A stretch of DNA of 64,000 nt from positions 3,720,001 to 3,784,000 of the forward strand of contig NZ_CP023278.1 in the NCBI RefSeq assembly GCF_002896875.1, in the 5' to 3' direction. The notes beneath the pieces are model-generated. The model had not been told where the DNA came from. It did no database searches and saw only the letters and a list, made by a program, of their open reading frames with translations. The stretch's first letter is position 1; each line of letters opens with the position of its first letter. Shown one piece after another: positions 35,150 through 43,851 of the stretch. Source of the DNA: Nostoc sp. CENA543 (GTDB taxonomy: Bacteria > Cyanobacteriota > Cyanobacteriia > Cyanobacteriales > Nostocaceae). Made by a program: the position numbers and the translations under genes.

Positions 35150-36652
35150 CTGGAGTTTAGACTAGTTCCCGGTGCGACAACGAAAAATAAGGGGTGTGCT
35201 TGAACACAGTCCCCTATTAGCAGAAGCTGAGAGAAGAACCACCAACTCTCATCTGCCAATATGAACCGTGCCAAATTAGAGGAATTTCGTCAAGCAGCGT
35301 ATAACTATCTAGGTAGAGCGCATGATGCAACATTTGAACTGATGGATGCAATATTGCTAACTCGGAACGCTTACAGTTTGGCAGATTTATCACTATCACC
35401 AGCATTTAGACGCAAGTGGTCAAGTATTTATGAAGCGTTACAAGATAGCAGGCCACAGCGACAAAAATTGATGCAGTTATACATCAAACAGATGCCACAC
35501 CAGGGTCGTCCGTTGTTGGCTGGCGACCATACAGCTTGGCCAAGGCCAGATGCGGTAACGCTACAGGAAAGGACAATTGAACACAGCAGTGTCTCAATGG
35601 GAGGTGACAAACCAATCACCATTGGTCAGGGCTATAGCACCATTGCTTGGATACCGGAGAGTTCGGGCAGTTGGGCATTACCATTGAGACACGAGCGAAT
35701 TACCAGTTGGGAAAGCCCAATCCAGAAAGCAGCATGGCAATTACAACAAGTTTGTGAAAATTTACCTACCAGACCAATTTCGGTTTGGGATAGTGAGTAC
35801 GGGTGCGCTCCTTTCGTTTTGAAGACGAGTAATATTAAAGCAGACATTTTGGTACGTTTGCGTTCAAATCTTTGTTTATGGGGCGCACCACCACCATATT
35901 CTGGCAAGGGACGACCGAGAAAACATGGTGATAAATTTAAGTTGAATGATGCTTCGACATGGACTCAAGCCATTCAAACTATAGAAGTAAATCATCCAAA
36001 ACTAGGACGTATCAAGGTGAGCTTGTGGTCAAATTTTCATTTTCGGAAAGCCGCTACACGTCCGATGTCCTTGATTCGGGTTGAGCGTCTTGATGAGCTT
36101 GGCAACTTGCGGGTGTCAAAACCTTTGTGGTTGGCTTGGCTGGGAGAACAAATGCCGCCTTTAGAAGAAGTTTGGCAACTCTACTTGCGGCGTTTTACTG
36201 TTGACCACTGGTATCGCTTTTTGAAGCAACGCTTACACTGGACTCTTCCCAAGCTACGTACCCCTAAGCAATGTGAGCGTTGGAGTGACTTAATGCCCAT
36301 CATGACTTGGGAATTGTGGTTAGCCCGTGATATCGTTGCAGACAACCCTTTACCTTGGCAAAAGTTATTAGTTAGTTTGACTCCAGGTAGGGTTGCTCAG
36401 GCGATGGGAAGTATTTTAGCGACGATTGGTACTCCTGCCCGTCCGCCCAAACCTCGCGGAAAGTCCCCTGGCTGGAAGACTGGACAACCCCGACAACGTA
36501 GAATTCGCTATCCTGTTGTTAGAAAAACTACAACTAAGCCACGTAAGCAACAATCAGAATCTGCTTAAGATTGTCGATTTTTATGTCTAATGCCTATTTA
36601 TTTTCAACTCAGCCTTCCTGGGTCATTTTTTGCTGCTTAGTCTAAACTCCAG
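35150..36652 (+). mobile_element. Insertion sequence inside the DUF262 gene
   Basis: The 1503-bp element is bounded by a perfect 15-bp inverted repeat (CTGGAGTTTAGACTA at 35150, complement at 36638-36652). No target duplication is visible: GGAAC precedes and TTAAT follows. This agrees with loss of adjacent host-gene sequence. Confidence 0.85.
35261..36568 (+). CDS. DDE-type IS transposase (IS701/IS4-like)
   Basis: The 435-residue transposase has a first catalytic Asp in PLLAGDHTAWPRPDA and a second in ISVWDSEYGCAPF; the C-terminal LRRFTVDHWYRFLKQ is at the place of the catalytic Glu helix. A basic tail (PRKQQSESA) ends the protein. I recall similar cyanobacterial transposases but cannot name the subgroup. 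The frame is intact. Confidence 0.8.
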   Translation: MNRAKLEEFRQAAYNYLGRAHDATFELMDAILLTRNAYSLADLSLSPAFRRKWSSIYEALQDSRPQRQKLMQLYIKQMPHQGRPLLAGDHTAWPRPDAVTLQERTIEHSSVSMGGDKPITIGQGYSTIAWIPESSGSWALPLRHERITSWESPIQKAAWQLQQVCENLPTRPISVWDSEYGCAPFVLKTSNIKADILVRLRSNLCLWGAPPPYSGKGRPRKHGDKFKLNDASTWTQAIQTIEVNHPKLGRIKVSLWSNFHFRKAATRPMSLIRVERLDELGNLRVSKPLWLAWLGEQMPPLEEVWQLYLRRFTVDHWYRFLKQRLHWTLPKLRTPKQCERWSDLMPIMTWELWLARDIVADNPLPWQKLLVSLTPGRVAQAMGSILATIGTPARPPKPRGKSPGWKTGQPRQRRIRYPVVRKTTTKPRKQQSESA

Positions 36653-37551
36653 TTAATTGCGATCGCTCTGAAGTTCTCAAACTCACCAAAGAAGAATATC
36701 AAAAATGGGCTGATCCAATTTCCAGGGGTTTTGAAGAATCTGCTCGTTTCCTTCATGGTCAAAAAATCTTTGATGCAGACGATTTAGCTTACCCCATCCA
36801 ATTAGTGATTCTGAGTACCATTTTTACCATTCTCGGAGAGCGTTCCCGTTCTTTGCAAGCACGTTCTATGCTGGAACGCTGGTTATGGTGTGGGATGTTT
36901 GGTGAAGTATATACACGTTGGTATGAAGCACGAGCCGGACGAGACGTGATAGAAGTACCAGACTGGTTAGCAGGTGGCTCACTGCCGCTTACCATTGTGC
37001 AAGCAGATTTTTCTTTTGATAGGTTGATTAGCGTTAGAAAACGTTACGGTGCAGTCTATCAAGGATTAGCTGCTTTAGTACGACGTGAGGGGGCAATTGA
37101 TTGGTGTACTGGGGAAGAAATCAATGATGTGATTTATTTTGAAGAACAGATAGATTCGCACCATATCTTCCCTGTGGCATGGTGTCGCAAAAAAGGCATT
37201 GAACCCAAAAAATATAACTGCTTGATTAACCGTACACCTTTAAGTGCCAAAACCAACAAAAAAATTGGGAGTAAAGCACCTTCTCTTTATTTAGAGGAGT
37301 TTGAACTTTCTGGGACATCAGCCAAAAGACTGGATGAAATACTGCGATCGCACGCTATATCCCCAAAAACTTTGCGAAGAGATGACTTTGAAGCCTTTTT
37401 CCAGATGCGAGCAAACAATTTGCTGACGCTAATTGGCAAGGCTATGGGCAAGAGTTTAAGTTTTGAATCCTCAGAGGATTTTGTTCGAGATTGTCATAAC
37501 GGGAATGGCAGAGAGTATAAGTTGCATCCCGAAATTATCACTAACTATTAA
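36653..37551 (+). pseudogene. DUF262-HNH gene, 3' part with HNH nuclease domain
   Basis: Open frame resumes after the IS at about SEVLKLTKEEYQKWADP and continues to a DUF1524-type HNH domain, with the DSHHIFPVAWCRKKG motif at about codon 178 and a following NCLINRTPLSAKTN helix. This is the C-terminal half of a DUF262-DUF1524 protein. The segment expected between the halves (including the NTGG-type region as I recall the family) is absent, so excision of the IS alone would not restore function. Confidence 0.75.
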
Positions 37552-37624
37552 GTCATCAGGCTCAGAATAGCCTACTTTACACCCTCTCTATAGGACTTTG
37601 TGGCCAACATATTTCTCAATTCTC

Positions 37625-37786
37625 CTAACTTTGTTTGTCTGAGGATTCTTTCTTTTTTAACCAATCTCTAATTGCCTCCTCTAAAGCCGCAGTCTGTGTT
37701 ACTTCCAGACGCGCACAGGCGATTTCAAACGCGATTTTTAAGTCTTTAGGGAGTCTCCCCCGAACTTCTCTAGTTTCTTCTGCCAT
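37625..37786 (-). CDS. Arc/ribbon-helix-helix repressor next to cas12k
   Basis: The 53-residue protein starts MAEETREVRGRLPKDLKIAF and has a typical ribbon-helix-helix layout: a short beta strand (EVRGRLP), helix A, a turn and helix B (TAALEEAIRDWLKKK). An AGG precedes the ATG. It is transcribed divergently from cas12k, and the shared 150-bp region carries four TTGCG units. V-K CASTs are known to carry small repressors of cas12k (MerR-type CvkR, and Arc-type in others as I recall). Repression of cas12k and its own gene is a strong inference. Confidence 0.8.
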   Translation of the reverse strand: MAEETREVRGRLPKDLKIAFEIACARLEVTQTAALEEAIRDWLKKKESSDKQS

Positions 37787-37847
37787 CCTAATTTGAAGTC
37801 AAAGTTTGCGGCTTTCATTTTTACACAGCCTCTGAGTAAAAAAACAT

Positions 37848-37883
37848 TTGCGCTATTGCGTCATTGCGCTATTGCGGTATAAT
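37848..37883 (+). promoter_or_regulatory. cas12k promoter with four TTGCG operator units
   Basis: TTGCG occurs at 37848, 37856, 37864 and 37872, exactly every 8 bp, directly followed by a consensus -10 box TATAAT at 37878-37883. Regular direct repeats of this kind suit cooperative binding by ribbon-helix-helix dimers and would block polymerase. Confidence 0.7.
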
Positions 37884-37938
37884 GCAAAAACAACAAAAAC
37901 CTCGTCAGTTCCATCGAATCTACAAAGCGGAGGACACC

Positions 37939-39846
37939 ATGAGCATTATTACAATTCAATGCCGCCTGGTTGCAGAAGAAGAAACCCTCCGCAAACTCTG
38001 GGAACTGATGACTGACAAAAACACACCACTTATAAATGAACTGTTGGCACAGGTAGGACAACACCCAGACTTTGAAAATTGGCTAGAAAAAGGCAAAATA
38101 CCTACTGAATTACTCAAAACACTTGTTAACTCCCTCAAAACTCAAGAGCGTTTTTCTGGTCAACCTGGACGCTTTTACACCTCAGCGATCGCTCTAGTAG
38201 ATTATGTATATAAATCTTGGTTCGCCTTACAAAAACGAAAAAAGCGGCAAATAGAAGGGAAAGAACGTTGGCTGACAATTCTCAAAAGTGATCTACAACT
38301 CGAACAAGAAAGCCAATGTAGCTTAAACGCAATTCGTACTAAAGCCAACGAAATCCTTACTAAACTTACTCCCCAGTCCGAGCAGAATAAAAACCAGAGA
38401 AAGAGCAAAAGAACTAAAAAATCTGCAAAGTTACAAAAATCTTCACTTTTCCAAATTCTTTTAAACACTTACGAAGAAACACAAGACGCTCTTACTCGTT
38501 GTGCGATCGCATATCTGCTCAAAAATAATTGTCAAATTAGTGAACTCGACGAAGATTTAGAAGCATTTACTCGACATAAGCGCAAAAAAGAAATAGAAAT
38601 TCAGCGATTGAAAGACCAACTTCAAAGTCGCATACCTAAAGGTAGAGATTTAACAGGGGAAGAGTGGTTCAAGATTTTAGAAATTGCTACAGGCAATGTA
38701 CCTCAAAATGAAAATGAAGCAAAAGCTTGGCAAGCAGCACTTTTAAGAAAATCTGCTGATGTCCCCTTTCCTGTGGCTTACGGATCTGGCGAAGATATGA
38801 CATGGTTGCAAAATGACAAAGGTCGTCTCTTCGTTCGATTCAATGGTTTGGGAAAGCTGACCTTTGAGATTTACTGCGATAAGCGTCATTTGCATTACTT
38901 TAAACGCTTCCTAGAAGATCAAGAAATTAAACGCAATAGTAAAGATGAATACTCAAGCAGTTTGTTCACTCTCCGTTCGGGAAGGCTTGTTTGGTTGCCA
39001 AGAGAAAAAAAAGGTGAAGCCTGGAAAGTAAATCAACTTAATCTTTTCTGTGCTTTAGATACTCGGACGTTGACTAATGAAGGAACTCAACAGGTAATTC
39101 TTGAGAAAAGCGCAAAAATTACCAAAAAGCTAACTAAAGCAAAACAGAAAGATGACCTGAATGATAAACAACAAGCTTTTATTACTCGTCAGCAATCCAC
39201 GCTAGATATGATTAATAACCCTTTCCCTCGTCCCACTAAACCTAATTATCAAGGTCAACCCTCAATCTCAGTTGGTGTTAGTTTGGGTCTAGAAAAGCCA
39301 GTAACATTAGCTGTAGTAGATGTTGTTAAAAATGAAGTTTTAGCCTATCGCAGTGTCAAACAACTACTTGGCAAAAACTACAACCTTCTCAATCGCCAGC
39401 GACAACAACAGCAACGCCTATCTCACGAACGCCACAAAGCTCAGAAACGAAATGCGCCAAACTCCTTTGGTGAATCAGAGCTAGGACAATATGTGGATAG
39501 ATTATTGGCTGATGGGATTGTGGCGATCGCCAAAACCTATCAAGCAAGCAGCATAGTTATTCCAAAACTCCGCGATATGCGTGAGCAAATCAGTAGTGAA
39601 ATTCAATCCAGAGCAGAAAAGAAATGTCCTGGTTACAAGGAAGCTCAACAAAAATACGCCAAAGAGTACCGCATGAGTGTTCATCGCTGGAGTTACGGTC
39701 GATTAATTGAAAGTATTAAATCCCAAGCTTCAAAAGCCGGAATTTCTACTGAAATTGGTACACAGCCAATCAGAGGTAGTCCACAAGAAAAAGCGCGAGA
39801 TTTAGCCGTCTTTGCATACCAAGAACGTCAAGCCGCTTTAATTTAA
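37939..39846 (+). CDS. cas12k: Cas12k, RNA-guided target binder without nuclease activity
   Basis: Cas12k binds crRNA and tracrRNA and recruits TniQ and TnsC to the target. The frame is open further upstream, but the ATG at 37939 follows a perfect GGAGG 5 bp earlier and begins MSIITIQCRL, like the Scytonema protein as I remember it. That gives 635 residues. The C-terminal RuvC-like region is present, but its first motif reads VGVSLGLEKPVTLAVVD with no catalytic Asp at the usual place, as expected for nuclease-dead Cas12k. A further conserved segment is SVHRWSYGRLIESIK. Confidence 0.97.
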   Translation: MSIITIQCRLVAEEETLRKLWELMTDKNTPLINELLAQVGQHPDFENWLEKGKIPTELLKTLVNSLKTQERFSGQPGRFYTSAIALVDYVYKSWFALQKRKKRQIEGKERWLTILKSDLQLEQESQCSLNAIRTKANEILTKLTPQSEQNKNQRKSKRTKKSAKLQKSSLFQILLNTYEETQDALTRCAIAYLLKNNCQISELDEDLEAFTRHKRKKEIEIQRLKDQLQSRIPKGRDLTGEEWFKILEIATGNVPQNENEAKAWQAALLRKSADVPFPVAYGSGEDMTWLQNDKGRLFVRFNGLGKLTFEIYCDKRHLHYFKRFLEDQEIKRNSKDEYSSSLFTLRSGRLVWLPREKKGEAWKVNQLNLFCALDTRTLTNEGTQQVILEKSAKITKKLTKAKQKDDLNDKQQAFITRQQSTLDMINNPFPRPTKPNYQGQPSISVGVSLGLEKPVTLAVVDVVKNEVLAYRSVKQLLGKNYNLLNRQRQQQQRLSHERHKAQKRNAPNSFGESELGQYVDRLLADGIVAIAKTYQASSIVIPKLRDMREQISSEIQSRAEKKCPGYKEAQQKYAKEYRMSVHRWSYGRLIESIKSQASKAGISTEIGTQPIRGSPQEKARDLAVFAYQERQAALI

Positions 39847-39879
39847 TTCACTAATCCGAACCTTGAAAATATAATATTT

Positions 39880-40144
39880 TTATAACAGTGCCGCAGTTCA
39901 TGCTCTTTTGAGCCAATGTACTGTGAAAAATCTGGGTTAGTTTGGCAGTTGGAAGATTGTCATGCTTTCTGACCCTGGTAGCTGCCCGCTTCTGATGCTG
40001 CCATCTGTAGCAATCTATGGATGGGATAGGTGCGCTCCCAGCAATAAGGAGTAAGGCTTTCAGCTGTAGCCGTTATTTATAACGGTGTGGATTACCACAG
40101 TGGTGGCTACTGAATCACCCCCTTCGTCGGGGGAATCCTCCCAA
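39880..40144 (+). ncRNA. V-K tracrRNA
   Basis: The region between cas12k and the array contains the blocks I recall from CAST tracrRNA: GTGCCGCAGTTCATGCTC, CTTTCTGACCCTGGTAGCTG, GGATAGGTGCGCTCCCAGCA, CAGTGGTGGCTACTGAATCA, then a CCCCC / GGGGG hairpin and CCTCCC (40137-40142), which can pair with the G-rich 3' half of the repeat. The boundaries are estimated from these blocks. Confidence 0.9.
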
Positions 40145-40163
40145 ATATTTTTCTGGCGAATCA

Positions 40164-40181
40164 AAGCGGGGTCAAAAACCC
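40164..40181 (+). promoter_or_regulatory. Leader word shared with the second CRISPR array
   Basis: AAGCGGGGTCAAAAACCC stands 160 bp before the first CAST repeat. The same 18 bases occur at 55218-55235, 171 bp before the first repeat of the other array, with further similarity on both sides. Confidence 0.6.
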
Positions 40182-40341
40182 TGGAGACTTGCCAAATTCT
40201 GAAAACCCTTGTCCTGTATTGAATTAAGAAATTACTGCGTCAATCGATTTACTTTTTTCATTGTCAGCAGAAGCAGCTTTTTAACAGACTTGTCAATTAG
40301 ACATCTGAAAAGCTTGTATAACAAGGGTCTAGGCGGGAACA

Positions 40342-41400
40342 GTTTCAACGACCATCCCGGCTAGGGGTGGGTTGAAAGATTTGACTGGTAAGCATTAAAC
40401 TGGCCGCCAGCCCACGTTTCAACGACCATCCCGGCTAGGGGTGGGTTGAAAGAGAAACTCAACATTGCCATTCACGCCCAATTTTTTAGTTTCAACGACC
40501 ATCCCGGCTAGGGGTGGGTTGAAAGATTAATTCTTGCTTGTTGACACTCCAGCATTCCCCAGTTTCAACGACCATCCCGGCTAGGGGTGGGTTGAAAGAA
40601 GCAAGCCGAAACACCCAAACATTTCACCAAAAAGTTTCAACGACCATCCCGGCTAGGGGTGGGTTGAAAGCTACTGTAAATGTGTCACGAATATAAGGTG
40701 AAGTGGTTTCAACGACCATCCCGGCTAGGGGTGGGTTGAAAGGAGTCTTCACCTTCTATGAGGGTGAAGCTATTATTTGTTTCAACGACCATCCCGGCTA
40801 GGGGTGGGTTGAAAGAACAAGTAGGCGAAAAGTATTTTTGTAAGTATATGGTTTCAACGACCATCCCGGCTAGGGGTGGGTTGAAAGTTTGCGTTGAGCG
40901 ATCGCCAAGGGGAATTAGGCGATGTTTCAACGACCATCCCGGCTAGGGGTGGGTTGAAAGGGTTTAACCAAATCAAACTTCACTACGTCAATTGGCAGTT
41001 TCAACGACCATCCCGGCTAGGGGTGGGTTGAAAGGTTGACCAAAAGAAACTCTTAGCAAACTTAGATGTGTTTCAACGACCATCCCGGCTAGGGGTGGGT
41101 TGAAAGCTTCTAGGTCAGCCATCACTAACTTATCGGTTGACGGCTGGTTTCAACGACCATCCCGGCTAGGGGTGGGTTGAAAGTCAAACCAACTAGTAGG
41201 AGTGTTGTAGCTGACTTGGTTTCAACGACCATCCCGGCTAGGGGTGGGTTGAAAGGATAAATACTACACTGGTTTCATTGATTCAACAGCGTTTCAACGA
41301 CCATCCCGGCTAGGGGTGGGTTGAAAGTGTAAGCCTTCCTATTGCTACTGGCATTGTCTTTCAGTTTCAACGACCATCCTGGCTGGAGGTAGGTTGAAAG
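40342..41400 (+). CRISPR. CAST CRISPR array, 15 repeats of 37 bp, 14 spacers
   Basis: Repeats start at 40342, 40416, 40489, 40562, 40634, 40706, 40779, 40851, 40924, 40998, 41070, 41147, 41219, 41291 and 41364. The repeat begins GTTTCAACGACCATCC and ends GGGGTGGGTTGAAAG, the V-K type. The last copy has several changes (CCTGGCTGGAGGTAGG), which marks it as the old, leader-distal end. Spacers are 34-40 nt. One (between 40851 and 40924) contains the HIP1 word GCGATCGC, pointing to cyanobacterial or cyanophage targets. No adaptation genes are present. Confidence 0.97.
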
Positions 41401-41423
41401 AAATTTTTTAGTATTACAATTTT

Positions 41424-41460
41424 GGCGGGAGGGTTGAAAGGCGCACTTCGTTCGGGATTA
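41424..41460 (+). ncRNA. Delocalised homing crRNA against tRNA-Pro
   Basis: A partial repeat GGCGGGAGGGTTGAAAG (41424-41440), separated from the array by 23 bp, is followed by the spacer GCGCACTTCGTTCGGGA (41441-41457). These 17 bases match the tRNA-Pro gene exactly (minus strand, 41713-41697), next to GGTA, which contains the GTN PAM. Its GGGAGG pairs with tracrRNA CCTCCC without mismatch, whereas the array repeats have GGGTGG. Confidence 0.92.
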
Positions 41461-41531
41461 TTCTGGATATTTGCAGGTATGTTAAACTTCGAGAAAACGG
41501 AACCTCAAAGCAGCCCCAAAAAGATAGTCAG

Positions 41532-41653
41532 CGACATTAATTTGTTAACGACTTTGACAGATGCTTTGACGACACTAATTCGTTAACAGCGACATTAATT
41601 TGTTGATAACGACAAGAATCTGTTAACGACGACAAATAATTAGTTATTCTACA
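41532..41653. repeat. TnsB-binding sites, CRISPR-side transposon end
   Basis: CGACA words at 41532, 41570, 41590, 41610 and 41630 are oriented opposite to those at the other end; the last four are spaced exactly 20 bp. The final site is contained in the perfect 22-bp inverted repeat shared with 11211-11232. Confidence 0.85.
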
Positions 41654-41658
41654 ACAAC
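41654..41658. repeat. Target-site duplication ACAAC, CRISPR side
   Basis: ACAAC follows the TACA terminus at 41653 and equals 11202-11206. Confidence 0.9.
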
Positions 41659-41661
41659 AAA

Positions 41662-41735
41662 TCGGGATGACTGGATTCGAACCAGCGGCCCCTTCGTCCC
41701 GAACGAAGTGCGCTACCAAGCTGCGCTACATCCCG
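41662..41735 (-). tRNA. tRNA-Pro (anticodon CGG), CAST attachment site
   Basis: The minus-strand sequence folds as a standard tRNA: acceptor CGGGATG / CATCCCG, D-arm AGCGCAGCTTGGTAGCGC, anticodon stem CTTCG / CGAAG with loop TTCGGGA giving anticodon CGG, and T-arm with GTTCGAATC. The discriminator base is A, and CCA is not encoded. The transposon lies just beyond its 3' end, so the gene is intact. Confidence 0.96.
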
Positions 41736-41772
41736 AAAATTTTCACACACCCCTAAACATAGCACAAATTCT

Positions 41773-41806
41773 GAATAGTCAATAGTCAATAGTCATTAGT
41801 CATTAG
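41773..41806. repeat. AATAGTC / ATTAGTC heptamer tract
   Basis: Tandem heptamers of the TAGTCAA and TAGTCAT type lie upstream of lipA, the same family as at 5436 and 54188. Confidence 0.75.
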
Positions 41807-41927
41807 TTTTATCTCCCTTGTTCCCAGTCCCCATTCCCCCATATATATAGATATAGTGAAATGTCTTCAGCGAGGAATTTGCTTGCTAGGATTAGATTTG
41901 TACAACTTTGAGTGGTAAGGGCGGATT

Positions 41928-42821
41928 GTGACAGTTAAACCAGACTGGTTGCGAGTAAAAGCTCCTCAATGGGAGCGCGTTGGCAATGTTAAAGAGATTT
42001 TGCGAGATTTAGCACTCAATACAGTTTGCGAAGAAGCATCTTGTCCCAATATTGGGGAATGCTTCCAAGCTGGAACGGCTACATTTTTAATTATGGGGCC
42101 AGCTTGTACTCGTGCTTGTCCTTATTGTGATATCGACTTTGACAAAAAACCCAAAGCTTTAGATCCTACAGAACCAGCACGATTAGCCGAAGCTGTACGC
42201 CGGATGAAACTGAATCATGTGGTGATTACCTCTGTGAATAGAGATGATTTACCAGATGGTGGTGCGTCTCAATTTGTACGCTGTATTGAATCTGTGCGAA
42301 CAGTTTCACCAAACACTACAATTGAAGTGTTAATTCCTGATTTATGCGGTAACTGGGATGCTTTAGAGATAATTCTCCAAGCTGCACCAGAGGTACTAAA
42401 CCATAATACAGAAACAGTTCCACGGTTATATAAACGGGTGCGACCCCAAGGAAATTACGATCGCACACTAGAATTACTTAAACTCAGTCGTCAACTTGCA
42501 CCTTGGTTGTACACCAAATCCGGGATTATGGTCGGATTGGGTGAAACTGATGCCGAAGTTCGTCAAGTTATGCAAGACTTACGCTCTGTAGATTGTGATA
42601 TTTTGACTATCGGGCAGTATCTCCAACCGAGCCAAAAACATTTGCAAGTACAAGGCTTTATCACACCAGAACAATTTGCAGCTTGGCAAGCTTATGGTGA
42701 AGAATTAGGATTTTTGCAAGTTGTAGCATCACCCCTAACCAGAAGTTCTTACCATGCTGAACAAGTGCGGGAACTGATGGAACGCTATCCACGCCAGAGA
42801 GTGGTGAGTGCTGAGTGCTGA
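41928..42821 (+). CDS. lipA: Lipoyl synthase
   Basis: LipA inserts two sulfurs into octanoyl groups on lipoyl domains. The 297-residue protein has the auxiliary-cluster motif [12 protein letters not shown] (about 34-45) and the radical-SAM motif CTRACPYC (about 60-67), plus the terminal RSSYHAEQ segment with the conserved cluster-ligating serine region. It starts at a GTG (41928). Its stop lies in a GAGTGCT-type repeat tract, so the last few residues (VVSAEC) may be repeat-derived. Confidence 0.94.
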   Translation: MTVKPDWLRVKAPQWERVGNVKEILRDLALNTVCEEASCPNIGECFQAGTATFLIMGPACTRACPYCDIDFDKKPKALDPTEPARLAEAVRRMKLNHVVITSVNRDDLPDGGASQFVRCIESVRTVSPNTTIEVLIPDLCGNWDALEIILQAAPEVLNHNTETVPRLYKRVRPQGNYDRTLELLKLSRQLAPWLYTKSGIMVGLGETDAEVRQVMQDLRSVDCDILTIGQYLQPSQKHLQVQGFITPEQFAAWQAYGEELGFLQVVASPLTRSSYHAEQVRELMERYPRQRVVSAEC

Positions 42822-42930
42822 GTATTGAGTGCTGAGTATTTGGAATTTTGTAGGCGTAAGCCTTTGCTACGCAACGCTACCGCGAACTCGTAGAGTATTT
42901 TGAATTTTGAATTTTGAATTTTGAATTTTA
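42810..42930. repeat. Heptamer tracts between lipA and gpsA
   Basis: GAGTGCT / GAGTATT units (42802-42840) and TTTTGAA units (42897-42927) flank a stretch with GCTACGCAACGCTACCGCGA, another common cyanobacterial dispersed word. The lipA 3' end runs into the first tract. Confidence 0.6.
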
Positions 42931-42933
42931 AAG

Positions 42934-43851
42934 GTGCAAGGAAATACAGTCGCAATTTTGGGTGCAGGTGCTTGGGGTGCAGCTTTAGCAAAGTTAGCAG
43001 CAGAAAACGGCCATAGAGTTCGTATGTGGTCACGCCAGGGATCTGCCACCTTGGCAGAGGTTTTACAAGATGCTGAAATTGTTCTTTCTGCAATTTCGAT
43101 GAAGGGTGTGAGAGATGTTGCATCTCAAGTACATTCTTTCACCCTTTCACCTACAACTATCTTTGTGACGGCAACAAAAGGACTAGAACCACAAACCATC
43201 TTTACGCCGTCGCAAATTTGGCAATCAACTTTTCCTGATCATGCAGTTGTGGTGCTGTCGGGGCCAAATTTATCGAAAGAAATTGAACAATCATTACCAG
43301 CCGCTTCGGTTGTTGCTAGTCGTGACACAACAGCCGCCGAAAAAGTGCAGCTGGTATTTTCTTCTGCGCGCTTTCGCGTCTATACCAATGCTGACCCCGT
43401 AGGTGTGGAATTAGGCGGTACACTCAAAAACGTCATGGCGATCGCAGCTGGAGTTTGTGACGGTTTACATTTGGGAACTAACGCCAAAGCCGCTTTAGTC
43501 ACTCGCGGACTCACAGAAATGGTTCGCATCGGCAATTACTGGGACGCAAAAACGGAAACCTTTTATGGTTTATCTGGTCTAGGAGATTTGTTAGCCACCT
43601 GCAATAGTCCTTTAAGTCGTAACTACCAAGTCGGCTATCAACTAGCTAGTGGTAAGTCACTTACAGAAATTCTCTCCCATCTACCAGGAACAGCTGAAGG
43701 AGTAAATACTTGTCAGGTATTAGTCCAACTAGCCAGACAGAAAAACATAGTTATTCCTATTACCGAGCAGGTTTACCGATTGTTACAAGGTGATGTCACT
43801 CCTGGACAAGCCCTTGAAGAACTGATGCTTCGTAATATTAAACCGGAATAG
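42934..43851 (+). CDS. gpsA: Glycerol-3-phosphate dehydrogenase [NAD(P)+]
   Basis: GpsA makes sn-glycerol-3-phosphate for membrane lipids. The 305-residue protein starts at a GTG (42934). It has a Rossmann motif VAILGAGAWGAALA (about 6-19), VVVLSGPNLSKEI (about 103) and the catalytic-lysine motif GGTLKNVMAIAAG (about 157-169), plus YGLSGLGDLLATC further on. Its length is normal. It is close behind lipA but separated by repeats. Confidence 0.95.
   Translation: MQGNTVAILGAGAWGAALAKLAAENGHRVRMWSRQGSATLAEVLQDAEIVLSAISMKGVRDVASQVHSFTLSPTTIFVTATKGLEPQTIFTPSQIWQSTFPDHAVVVLSGPNLSKEIEQSLPAASVVASRDTTAAEKVQLVFSSARFRVYTNADPVGVELGGTLKNVMAIAAGVCDGLHLGTNAKAALVTRGLTEMVRIGNYWDAKTETFYGLSGLGDLLATCNSPLSRNYQVGYQLASGKSLTEILSHLPGTAEGVNTCQVLVQLARQKNIVIPITEQVYRLLQGDVTPGQALEELMLRNIKPE

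Larger units (their letters stand above)
11207..41653 (+). mobile_element. Type V-K CRISPR-associated transposon (CAST), 30.4 kb
   Basis: The element begins TGTC and ends TACA. Inside the termini is a perfect 22-bp inverted repeat (11211-11232 against 41628-41649), and it is bordered by ACAAC duplications. It encodes TnsB, TnsC, a short TniQ, Cas12k, tracrRNA, a CRISPR array and a homing crRNA. No TnsA is present, as usual for V-K elements, which therefore tend to integrate by replicative co-integrate formation. It lies next to tRNA-Pro, 60 bp from the PAM of the homing target. Cargo between tniQ and cas12k is largely defence genes plus two insertion sequences. By the published naming convention the CRISPR-side end is the left end. 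Confidence 0.95.

Noticed and set aside
37864-37938. Upstream start for Cas12k giving 660 residues
   Set aside because: The extra 25 codons cover the operator and -10 box; the ATG at 37939 has a GGAGG site and begins with the conserved MSIITIQ sequence.
40709-40946. Open frames on both strands within the CRISPR array
   Set aside because: They consist of translated repeats (NPPLAGMVVET and TTIPARGGLK units) and come from the 37-bp repeat periodicity.
41537-41719. Minus-strand frame across the transposon end and tRNA gene
   Set aside because: It overlaps TnsB sites and a clear tRNA-Pro; no start signal.
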